9,142 nt of DNA from the NCBI GenBank assembly GCA_023263825.1, contig JALQUJ010000111.1, forward strand, positions 1-9,142. The letters run 5' to 3'. Below, piece after piece: positions 1-5,994 of this stretch. A model generated the notes under the pieces. The model saw only the letters and a list, made by a program, of their open reading frames with translations, had not been told where the DNA came from and did not search any database. The position numbers were made by a program, and so were the translations under genes. The DNA is from Porticoccus sp. Its GTDB lineage: Bacteria; Pseudomonadota; Gammaproteobacteria; Pseudomonadales; Porticoccaceae. Numbering within the stretch: the first letter of the stretch is position 1; each line of letters begins with the position of its first letter.

Positions 1-203
1 ACCAATCGATCGGGGTTGGTTAAAAGAAAAACCTTATGATCTGCCGCTTCAGTGAGATCAAAAACCAGGCGAGTATGATGTGGCGCTCGCCATATCCTCA
101 AGCCATTTACTGTTCCCGAAAAGGCGCTTAAGGCAGTAAAAACCTGAAGTATTAACAGTAAGATAACTGCCAAAAACTGTTTGCTGCCCCTTATTAATAA
201 CAA
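1..203 (-). CDS. amiB: N-acetylmuramoyl-L-alanine amidase, N-terminal part (AmiB-like, cut by window edge)
   Basis: Only the first 67 codons are in the window. I translated them from the minus strand, starting at a TTG one base after the tsaE stop codon. An AGGGAA ribosome binding site lies about 6 bases upstream, inside the end of tsaE. The product begins with a short basic stretch (RGSK) and a hydrophobic segment at about residues 11-27 (LAVILLLILQVF). Together these look like a signal peptide, cleaved near the ALSA/AFSG stretch. From about residue 32 the pattern VNGLRIWRAPHHTRLVFDL matches the start of an AMIN domain, which targets periplasmic amidases to septal peptidoglycan. The catalytic zinc amidase domain and any LysM repeats would lie beyond the left edge. 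In this family the enzyme splits daughter cells by cleaving the amide bond between MurNAc and the stem peptide. Following tsaE is the usual place for amiB in gammaproteobacteria, where mutL and miaA normally come next. Confidence 0.85.
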   Translation of the reverse strand, partial: MLLIRGSKQFLAVILLLILQVFTALSAFSGTVNGLRIWRAPHHTRLVFDLTEAADHKVFLLTNPDRL

Positions 204-204
204 A

Positions 205-888
205 CTAATTTCCCTGCCCTTCAATTTGCTGATCTTCTATTAAGTGGGATAAGAAAAACTCTCCCCTTTCAGTTTCTGCCACTATTCTCACATTACGGCC
301 AACTGTTTTTATCTCTCCCTCGTCCAGCCTATGTTCTTCAGCTGCCACTGTAGCAGTCACAGAAATAGCCACCCTTAAATCTGGAGCTGGCAAAATTCCA
401 TCACCACGATTAGGCCACTCAACTAAACAAAAATTCCCAGGCTCTAGATAATCACGGATACCAATAAATTCCAACTCTTCGGGATCACCCAGGCGATATA
501 AATCAAAGTGGTGAGCTTGTGCAGCTTTTACTTCACCAGTATCACTTTCAAGCACATAACTTTCTACCAACGTGTAGGTTGGGCTTTTTACAGCACCATG
601 ATGACCAAATGCTTGCAATATTCCTCGGCATAGGGTGGTTTTACCTGCGCCCAAATCACCTTCAAAAAAAACTAAGGCACTTTTTGCCTCACGAGGGATC
701 ACCTCAATAGATTTTTCTGTTGTGACCTCACCCAAACTATTGCAGGAAAGCAAACTGTGGCCCAGTGCTTCTCCCAGCTGAACCATTGCATCTTCGCCTA
801 CAATTGTTTTTGAAAACACTTTATTTGAGAACCCTGTTTTAGAAACTGCTGTCTTCGGAACTACCGTCTTTGGAACTAAAGGAATCAC
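205..888 (-). CDS. tsaE: tRNA t6A37 threonylcarbamoyladenosine biosynthesis ATPase TsaE, with repeat-built N-terminal extension
   Basis: TsaE is the ATPase that works with TsaB and TsaD to place threonylcarbamoyl on A37 of ANN-decoding tRNAs. The Walker A loop EGDLGAGKTT is at residues 76-85. The family signatures VKSPTYTLVE (100-109), HFDLYRLGDPEELEF (127-141) and LVEWP (155-159) follow. The product is 227 residues, while E. coli TsaE is about 153. The excess lies in an N-terminal extension (residues 1 to about 24, five degenerate VPKT-type repeats), about 20 extra residues before the Walker A loop (48-70), and a longer C-terminal region. The GTG start at 888 overlaps the nnr stop as GTGA and has a strong GAGGTGA ribosome binding site 7 bases upstream, so I keep this long start. 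The next in-frame candidates are GTG at 819 and ATG at 786. Translation is probably coupled to nnr, and amiB follows after one base. Confidence 0.95.
   Translation of the reverse strand: MIPLVPKTVVPKTAVSKTGFSNKVFSKTIVGEDAMVQLGEALGHSLLSCNSLGEVTTEKSIEVIPREAKSALVFFEGDLGAGKTTLCRGILQAFGHHGAVKSPTYTLVESYVLESDTGEVKAAQAHHFDLYRLGDPEELEFIGIRDYLEPGNFCLVEWPNRGDGILPAPDLRVAISVTATVAAEEHRLDEGEIKTVGRNVRIVAETERGEFFLSHLIEDQQIEGQGN
802..876 (-). repeat. Five tandem degenerate 15-bp repeats inside the 5' end of tsaE
   Basis: Read on the minus strand, residues 5-29 of TsaE fall into five 5-residue units: VPKTV, VPKTA, VSKTG, FSNKV and FSKTI. The first two DNA units, GTTCCAAAGACGGTA and GTTCCGAAGACAGCA, differ at three positions, two of which are silent. 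Unit 3 also changes AAG to the synonymous AAA. There are no length changes, so the frame is kept throughout. This suggests the repeats are translated and arose by local duplication. Confidence 0.8.
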
Positions 889-2465
889 TCCTGATTCACC
901 TCATTAGCCATCCTATTAGTCATTCCATTAACCAATTCCTTCAAAGGGCCAAATAAATCTGTAGCGACCAATCCTCTCTCACCTGTCTGAGCAGCAATAT
1001 CAGCTGCTTTAGCATGAAGGCAAACCCCCAAAGGCAGAGCTTTATCTGACGTAACACCCTGGCCCATTAAACCTGCAACTATCCCACTCAACACATCCCC
1101 CATGCCACCTGTTGCCATGCCGGGGTTACCCGCTGTACACAATCCTATTAGAGCGTCATGTGACGTGCAGACCAAGGACCCGGCTCCTTTTAACAAGGCG
1201 GGGCAATCAAATTTCTTCTGCAAGGATTTCACTGTAGAAAAGCGATCTGCCTGAATATCCCCTGTCGCCACATTTAAAAGCCGGGCTGCTTCTCCCGGAT
1301 GTGGCGTAATCAACCATTCTTTCGTGGTTTCGGGTATAGATAACCGCCCCATACTAAGGATATTCAATGCATCAGCATCCACAACCATGGGTAAACCTGA
1401 AGCCAGGGCTTGTTGTAACATTTGCTCTGACCATGGGGTTTTTCCCAATCCAGGCCCAATCACTAAAACAGAAGGAGAAACAATTTCACCGTTTAACAGT
1501 GGTATTAGCTCCTGCCCTGAACTAACGCCTCGCGCCATCAATTCTGGCCTACGTGCTAATAATGCAGGTACATGCTCAGGCTGAGTAGCAACACTCACCA
1601 ATCCTGCACCAGTTCGCAAGGCTGCTTCTGCTGCCATAGCGACAGCACCACCAAAACCTGTGTCACCACCAATCACCATGACGTGACCAAAATCACCCTT
1701 ATGGGCATCACGCCTTCGATCTGGTAACTCAGCTATTAAATCTTCATATTGCATCCGTACAGAACTGGGGGTCATCTCATCAAAAATATCTGCGGGCACT
1801 GAAAGGTCGTGATAAACCACTTCACCACACAGTGCTGGGCCATTACCGGTAAACATGCCCTGTTTTAAGCCAATAAATGACACCGTCACATCCGCTTCTA
1901 TCACGGGCTCTGCTGCTATACCTGTATTGCTACCTAATCCAGAAGGAATATCTGCTGCAATAACGGGCAATTCACTGTGATTAATCAACCTAATAGCTTG
2001 GGCAAAAGGTTCCCGAACCTGACTACCTGATCCAGTTCTGACAAACCCCGTTCCCAAAAGCGCATCCACAATGACACCGGCTGGTATTTCCAAACAGTCA
2101 GAAAATGGCACCCCAAATGGAATCATAGGTACCCCAGATGATTGTGCATACTGATAAGCGGTAAGTGCATCGCCGCTTAATTTATCAGCCGGTGCCACCT
2201 GGACAAGCTGAACAGGTACCAAATTCTGAGCCGCCAATGCTGCAACAATATAGCCATCACCTCCATTGTTTCCTGCTCCACAAAACACAGTAATAGGGGA
2301 ACCTGGCCAATAATGATTGATGACGTCAAATATGGCCCGCCCTGCACGTTTCATCAACTTAATACCTGGAATACCCCACTCTTTTATAGCGATTCGGTCC
2401 AATTCACGAACCTGTTCAGCGGTATATAAGGCAGTAGGTAATGATTGACCAATAAAATGAGGCAT
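885..2465 (-). CDS. nnr: Bifunctional NAD(P)HX epimerase / ADP-dependent NAD(P)HX dehydratase
   Basis: This enzyme repairs hydrated NADH and NADPH. The N-terminal YjeF_N half interconverts the R and S epimers, and the C-terminal ribokinase-like half dehydrates the S form using ADP. From the ATG at 2465 it has 526 residues, close to E. coli Nnr (about 515). The epimerase half carries GAGNNGGDGY at residues 63-72, VDALLGTG at 133-140 and DIPSG at 172-176. The dehydratase half starts near KGDFGHV (256-262). It carries GPGLG (337-341), TPHPGEA (387-393), KGAG (426-429) and GNPGMATGGMGDVLSG (446-461), with the expected catalytic Asp at 457. The frame stays open up to a TTG at 2516, which would add 17 residues. 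I prefer the ATG because a perfect TATAAT lies inside that extension and because, from memory, pseudomonad homologs also begin near this Met. It is the first gene of the nnr-tsaE-amiB operon. Confidence 0.95.
   Translation of the reverse strand: MPHFIGQSLPTALYTAEQVRELDRIAIKEWGIPGIKLMKRAGRAIFDVINHYWPGSPITVFCGAGNNGGDGYIVAALAAQNLVPVQLVQVAPADKLSGDALTAYQYAQSSGVPMIPFGVPFSDCLEIPAGVIVDALLGTGFVRTGSGSQVREPFAQAIRLINHSELPVIAADIPSGLGSNTGIAAEPVIEADVTVSFIGLKQGMFTGNGPALCGEVVYHDLSVPADIFDEMTPSSVRMQYEDLIAELPDRRRDAHKGDFGHVMVIGGDTGFGGAVAMAAEAALRTGAGLVSVATQPEHVPALLARRPELMARGVSSGQELIPLLNGEIVSPSVLVIGPGLGKTPWSEQMLQQALASGLPMVVDADALNILSMGRLSIPETTKEWLITPHPGEAARLLNVATGDIQADRFSTVKSLQKKFDCPALLKGAGSLVCTSHDALIGLCTAGNPGMATGGMGDVLSGIVAGLMGQGVTSDKALPLGVCLHAKAADIAAQTGERGLVATDLFGPLKELVNGMTNRMANEVNQE
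896..902 (-). promoter_or_regulatory. Strong ribosome binding site fixing the GTG start of tsaE
   Basis: On the minus strand GAGGTGA lies 7 bases before the GTG at 888, within the last codons of nnr. It is a near-perfect anti-16S match at good spacing, so it supports the long form of TsaE. The nearer AGGA just ahead of the GTG is too close to act. Confidence 0.75.
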
Positions 2466-2498
2466 AAAAATCCGATTATTTGGTAAAGATCTGGCAAA

Positions 2499-2527
2499 AT
2501 TATACGCCAACTTCAAACGGCTGTTCG
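2499..2527 (-). promoter_or_regulatory. Candidate promoter of the nnr-tsaE-amiB operon
   Basis: On the minus strand a perfect TATAAT -10 box lies at 2499-2504. Seventeen bases upstream the matching -35 position (2522-2527) reads CGAACA, a weak match to TTGACA. Transcription would begin near 2492, about 27 bases before the ATG at 2465 and downstream of the alternative TTG at 2516. This is a motif match only. Confidence 0.45.
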
Positions 2528-2567
2528 ACTCTATTACTCACTATAGCTAACAACTTAACTACCCACT

Positions 2568-3695
2568 ATGCCAAACACGACCCAACAAATTGATTACTCA
2601 GATCTCGCCAGGAAAATTAAAGCGTGGGGCAAGGCGTTGGGATTTCAGCAGGTCACTATTACTGATACAGAATTGTCAGAGGCCGGAGATCGGTTAAACA
2701 CATGGTTACAGAAAGGCTATCAAGGTGATATGCAATGGATGGGTGAGCACGGCACAATGCGTTATTACCCAGAACAATTATTGCCTGGGACATTGCGAGT
2801 CATTAGTGTTCGCATGGATTATTTACCCGATGACAGCAATATGATTGCTGTGCTCAAAGACGAAGATAAAGCCTATATATCCCGTTATGCCCTTGGCCGG
2901 GATTACCACAAACTGATTCGCAAACGACTGACGACTTTAGCAAAAGAAATTGAACACGCCATACCCAGTAGTGTCGTTCAGCGGCCTTTTGTCGACAGTG
3001 CGCCGGTTATGGAAAAACCCCTGGCAGAAAAAGCGGGGCTAGGCTGGGTCGGGAAAAATACCTTAGTCATTAATAGTGAAGCGGGGTCATGGTTTTTTCT
3101 GGGAGAAATTTACACCAGCCTGCCACTGCCCATCGATGAATCCACTGAAAAAGATTTGTGTGGTGATTGCAAAGCCTGCCTGCAAGTTTGCCCTACAGAT
3201 GCCTTCCCTGAACCCTATGTTTTGGACGCACGTCGTTGTATTTCCTATCTCACCATTGAACACAAAGGCAGTATTCCGGAAGAGTTTCGAGAACCTTTGG
3301 GTAATCGAGTTTTTGGCTGCGATGACTGTCAGGCTATTTGCCCATGGAACAAGGATGCAGAACCGACAAAAGAAAAGGATTTTTCTCCACGACATAATCT
3401 GGGCAATCGAGAACTCAGCGAGCTGTTTTTATGGACAGAAGCTGAGTTTTTGAAATATACCGATGGCTCACCCATTCGCCGTATTGGACATGAACGCTGG
3501 TTAAGAAACCTGGCCATAGGATTAGGTAATGCACTGGTTTCTAACAACACCAATGACATTGTCTCTGCTTTGGAAAGCCGTAGAGAACATCCCTCCCCCA
3601 TGGTTCAAGAACATGTTCAATGGGCCCTGGAACAACATAAGTTATATGCAGCGGGTAAGAAAAAACGCAAACGAAAAATAAGTAGTTCTAAATGA
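2568..3695 (+). CDS. queG: Epoxyqueuosine reductase (tRNA queuosine biosynthesis, last step)
   Basis: QueG reduces epoxyqueuosine to queuosine at position 34 of GUN-anticodon tRNAs, using cobalamin and two 4Fe-4S clusters. The 375-residue product has the conserved RPFVDSAPVMEKPLAEKAG block (139-157). Asp143 in that block corresponds to the catalytic acid of the family. Next comes GWVGKNTLVI (159-168). The ferredoxin-like module holds CGDCKACLQVCP (Cys198, 201, 204, 208), then Cys224 in RRCISYLTIEH, then CDDCQAICPW (Cys251, 254, 258). The C-terminal part (about 300-360) looks like the usual HEAT-like helices that contact tRNA, and it ends in a lysine/arginine-rich tail (KKKRKRK, 364-370). I see no good ribosome binding site before the ATG, but nothing upstream fits better. 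The gene diverges from nnr and converges on ytoQ, with 9 bases between the stop codons. In Pseudomonas queG sits directly beside orn. Here ytoQ separates them. Confidence 0.97.
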   Translation: MPNTTQQIDYSDLARKIKAWGKALGFQQVTITDTELSEAGDRLNTWLQKGYQGDMQWMGEHGTMRYYPEQLLPGTLRVISVRMDYLPDDSNMIAVLKDEDKAYISRYALGRDYHKLIRKRLTTLAKEIEHAIPSSVVQRPFVDSAPVMEKPLAEKAGLGWVGKNTLVINSEAGSWFFLGEIYTSLPLPIDESTEKDLCGDCKACLQVCPTDAFPEPYVLDARRCISYLTIEHKGSIPEEFREPLGNRVFGCDDCQAICPWNKDAEPTKEKDFSPRHNLGNRELSELFLWTEAEFLKYTDGSPIRRIGHERWLRNLAIGLGNALVSNNTNDIVSALESRREHPSPMVQEHVQWALEQHKLYAAGKKKRKRKISSSK

Positions 3696-3704
3696 CCCTA
3701 AACA

Positions 3705-4145
3705 CTATTGTTGCTCGACCAGATAACGAATAATCTCTACAACCTGTTCCGTACTCTGTGCCCAAGCCATGGCGCCCGCATCCACCTCTTTTAGTGGATG
3801 AATAATACTTTCATCATGCAGGGTGATATAAGGCGTATCCAATGCTGCACAGTAACCTGCATCAAATGCTGCATTCCACTGTTTGTATTTGTCGCCAAAA
3901 CGAATGATGACTAAATCAGCCTGTTCAATTTGACTCTGAATACGAATGGCATTTACTTTTGCAGATTTATGATCGCGCCAAAACTGTTGAGACTCTTCAC
4001 CCAATACATCACCCGCAGCATCACTGGCATCATGGTTTGTTACAGCTGAACTAAACTCTACGGGTAAACCTAATTTGCTCACTCCCTGAATAATTTGATC
4101 TCGCCAATCGGTATGGATTTCTCCGGAAAGATACACCTGCCACAT
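3705..4145 (-). CDS. ytoQ: YtoQ family protein (function unproven)
   Basis: The 146-residue product matches the YtoQ family. The N-terminal VYLSGEIHTDWRDQI (4-18) and the later DLVIIRFGDKYKQWNAAFDAGY (76-97) and HPLKEVD (116-122) resemble the corresponding parts of Bacillus subtilis YtoQ, which has a similar length. NHDASD (38-43) is another shared patch. There is no signal peptide or membrane segment, so it should be cytosolic. The alternating beta/alpha pattern with an early GEIH and a central aspartate/glutamate-rich region recalls nucleoside 2-deoxyribosyltransferase-like folds. That makes a nucleotide-derived ligand plausible, but this is inference. It lies 80 bases downstream of orn on the same strand and may share its transcript. 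The ribosome binding site is weak, within an A-rich purine tract. Its position between queG and orn is unlike the usual gammaproteobacterial order. Confidence 0.9.
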   Translation of the reverse strand: MWQVYLSGEIHTDWRDQIIQGVSKLGLPVEFSSAVTNHDASDAAGDVLGEESQQFWRDHKSAKVNAIRIQSQIEQADLVIIRFGDKYKQWNAAFDAGYCAALDTPYITLHDESIIHPLKEVDAGAMAWAQSTEQVVEIIRYLVEQQ

Positions 4146-4148
4146 TTA

Positions 4149-4202
4149 TTTTCTCGCTTTTCTATTTATCTTTCTCTTTATCTTTTCTATCTTTTTTCTT
4201 TA
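4149..4202 (-). repeat. Purine-rich low-complexity leader upstream of ytoQ
   Basis: Between orn and ytoQ the plus strand is almost pure pyrimidine, so the transcript sense is A/G-rich. The unit AAAGATA (plus strand TATCTTT) occurs at 4167-4173, 4179-4185 and 4188-4194, and AUAGAAAA occurs twice. The tract lies directly ahead of the ytoQ ATG. It probably keeps the leader unstructured, or it is the product of slippage. Confidence 0.6.
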
Positions 4203-4225
4203 TTAATTCTAATTCTCGATGTGAA

Positions 4226-4819
4226 TCAATTTCCCATCTCAAAAAAAACTTCCCGGTAGTAACTCAGCTCAGCAATAGAGCCCTTAATATCATCCATCGC
4301 CAAGTGAGAGCCCTGTTTTTTAAACCCTTTTAACAGCTCTGGCCGCCAACGTTTAGCGATTTCTTTTACGCTGCTGACATCCAGATTACGGTAGTGAAAA
4401 AATGCTTCCAACTTTGGCATTTGTCGCGATAAAAAGCGGCGATCCTGACAGATGGAATTACCACACATGGGCGATACACCAGCATCAACAAATTGCTGTA
4501 GAAATTCTATAGTGTTCTGCTCTGCCTCAGCCATTGATGTTGCACTATTTCGTACCCGTTCGGTTAATCCCGATTGGCCATGCTGACGTGTATTCCACTC
4601 ATCCATGCCATCCAATAAAGCATCTGGTTGATGAATCGCCAGTATTGGACCCTCCCCCAGAACATTTAAATCTTTATCCGTAACAATAGTGGCAATTTCT
4701 ATGATGACATCTTTTTCGGTATCCAGCCCTGTCATTTCCAGGTCTATCCAGATGAGATTCAAAGGGTCTTTTATAGCAGAACCTTTTTTATCAATGTCTT
4801 TCATGTTTTGTGTGGTCAT
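4226..4819 (-). CDS. orn: Oligoribonuclease (3'-5' exonuclease, DEDDh family)
   Basis: Orn degrades 2-5 nt RNAs, chiefly dinucleotides, to mononucleotides. In gammaproteobacteria it also clears pGpG from cyclic-di-GMP turnover. Counting from the ATG at 4819 (197 residues), the DEDDh residues are Asp26 and Glu28 in NLIWIDLEMTGLD, Asp126 in CGNSICQDRRFL, His172 in KQGSHLAMDD and Asp177. The rest follows E. coli Orn closely (WNTRQHGQSGLTERV, FFHYRNLDVSSVKE). I choose 4819 because GAAGGA lies just upstream, in the 10 bases after the channel gene's stop. An upstream ATG at 4879 would add 20 residues and lie wholly inside that gene. Even so, about 14 polar residues precede the conserved core compared with E. 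coli. Orn is likely cotranscribed with the msc gene and perhaps ytoQ. In Pseudomonas and E. coli it normally diverges directly from rsgA, but here the channel gene lies between them. Confidence 0.97.
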   Translation of the reverse strand: MTTQNMKDIDKKGSAIKDPLNLIWIDLEMTGLDTEKDVIIEIATIVTDKDLNVLGEGPILAIHQPDALLDGMDEWNTRQHGQSGLTERVRNSATSMAEAEQNTIEFLQQFVDAGVSPMCGNSICQDRRFLSRQMPKLEAFFHYRNLDVSSVKEIAKRWRPELLKGFKKQGSHLAMDDIKGSIAELSYYREVFFEMGN

Positions 4820-4829
4820 ATTTCCTTCA

Positions 4830-5891
4830 TTAATTAGGCTGTTCTTTTGCAATTCGAATAATATTTTCGAGTTTTTCAATACGTTCTTCGCATTTGAATA
4901 TTTCAGCTTTTAGATCAGAGGATGTCGACTCATCCTGACCTTCCAGCTGTTCTTTCAATTCTTTCACTGTTTCTGCCAACTCCTCGCGCTCATCATTAAG
5001 TATGCGCAGCTTTTCTGCTCGATCTGCCTTGTCAAAAATTAGGGATTCCGGTGCAATATTTTGTGATTCTAAAGGATCACGAAACTTTGGCTTAGCAACA
5101 AATTTCTCGCCATTATTGAACTGACGCTGATTCATAAATGTGGGGGATACGATTTCAATATCCGCTCCATGTAATGTATCCAGTATTTCCTGTCGCAACC
5201 GGCTTCTCATCGTTAATAGATGCTTCACCTCTGAGTAATAGCCCGAAAGGCGGTAAGTAATGGAAAAGTCACCCAGCGTAAGAACCTGAACAAACGGTTC
5301 CTGTAATCCAGCGTTAATCGCTGCCTCTTTTAATAACGGACTTAATTGATGGTATGCAACATCGTAACCTAAGGATATTTCACAGGACACAATGGTTCCT
5401 GAAGATCGGATAACTGTTACCGGACTGGATGCCAAAAACAAATTGGGCAAGGTAATCAAGTCCCGGTCTTCAGATTGGATTTCGGTATGAAACAACCCCC
5501 TTTCCGTGACTCGGCCAAAATGTTCTCCGGCCCGAATAAAATCTCCATGTCTAAAGCTTTTTACCGACCTCAACATGAGACCAGCCATGGCATTCGATAC
5601 AAATGTTGTCGAAGATAAAGCAATGACACCAGTGAGAACCAAACCCAACAAACCCAGTAAATCTCCTCGAGTAGATTCGCTCACAGGCAATGCCAAAATC
5701 AGTGCGATTAAAGCAATGGCACTTAACAACAACATAATTACCTGACCAGGCAATCTGGATTCTGTTGTCAGGCTGGTTCTACGTAAAAGCAACCAATTCG
5801 CGGCCCAGAGAATGGTAGTAATAATGGCGATGGTCACTAACATTGGCACAAATTGGGCCAATGACTGAGGTATCCCCTCCAAATTAAACAT
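4830..5891 (-). CDS. MscS-family small-conductance mechanosensitive channel with C-terminal coiled coil
   Basis: The 353-residue product has three predicted membrane segments: about 14-36, 51-70 and 78-110. The last has the length and position of MscS TM3, the pore helix, and runs into SFRHGDFIRAGEHFGRVTE (112-130), the start of the beta domain. LITLPN (145-150) matches the conserved I-x-I/L-PN turn of the family. The alpha/beta cytosolic domain extends to about residue 255 (IEIVSPTFMNQRQF). Residues about 288-350 are dense in Glu, Lys, Arg and Leu and look like a coiled coil, an addition absent from E. coli MscS. Such channels open under membrane tension and release solutes on hypo-osmotic shock. 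The ATG at 5891 has an AGGAAC ribosome binding site about 8 bases upstream. The 3' end lies 10 bases before orn, which suggests one transcript. The exact subfamily is not clear. Confidence 0.92.
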   Translation of the reverse strand: MFNLEGIPQSLAQFVPMLVTIAIITTILWAANWLLLRRTSLTTESRLPGQVIMLLLSAIALIALILALPVSESTRGDLLGLLGLVLTGVIALSSTTFVSNAMAGLMLRSVKSFRHGDFIRAGEHFGRVTERGLFHTEIQSEDRDLITLPNLFLASSPVTVIRSSGTIVSCEISLGYDVAYHQLSPLLKEAAINAGLQEPFVQVLTLGDFSITYRLSGYYSEVKHLLTMRSRLRQEILDTLHGADIEIVSPTFMNQRQFNNGEKFVAKPKFRDPLESQNIAPESLIFDKADRAEKLRILNDEREELAETVKELKEQLEGQDESTSSDLKAEIFKCEERIEKLENIIRIAKEQPN

Positions 5892-5930
5892 AATGCTGTT
5901 CCTGTCCCTCTTTCACCATATGCTATATCC

Positions 5931-5959
5931 TTGCGCTTCAGTAAGCCACCCTTCATAAG
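5931..5959 (+). promoter_or_regulatory. Candidate rsgA promoter
   Basis: TTGCGC (5931-5936) and CATAAG (5954-5959) are separated by exactly 17 bases, and each matches four of six consensus bases. Transcription would start near 5966 and give a leader of about 29 bases that contains the CTTGTTAACAAG palindrome. The support is modest. Confidence 0.3.
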
Positions 5960-5968
5960 GTCATAAGG
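5953..5968. repeat. Tandem 8-bp repeat TCATAAGG x2 in the msc/rsgA divergent region
   Basis: TCATAAGG occurs twice in direct tandem, at 5953-5960 and 5961-5968. The first copy overlaps the candidate -10 box of rsgA. A side-by-side 8-bp repeat could be a half-site pair for a regulator, or chance. Confidence 0.5.
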
Positions 5969-5970
5969 GT

Positions 5971-5982
5971 CTTGTTAACAAG
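5971..5982. promoter_or_regulatory. Perfect 12-bp palindrome CTTGTTAACAAG
   Basis: This 12-base sequence equals its own reverse complement and sits 12 bases before the rsgA TTG start. It follows the tandem repeat by two bases. On the minus strand its TTGTTA could serve as a poor -35 for the channel gene. It may be an operator, or in RNA a small CUUG/CAAG hairpin near the ribosome binding site. Confidence 0.4.
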
Positions 5983-5994
5983 TAAGAGAATAGA

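Noticed and set aside
519..3601. Several plus- and minus-strand open frames of 60-125 codons inside tsaE, nnr and queG
   Set aside because: They overlap confidently identified genes in other frames, have no recognisable motifs and no good ribosome binding sites.
3696..3704. Bidirectional terminator between queG and ytoQ
   Set aside because: Only 9 bases separate the stop codons, and I see no GC-rich stem with a U-run on either strand.
4820..4879. Longer orn starting at ATG 4879, overlapping the channel gene
   Set aside because: The ATG at 4819 has a GAAGGA site just upstream, and the extra 20 residues have no counterpart in Orn.
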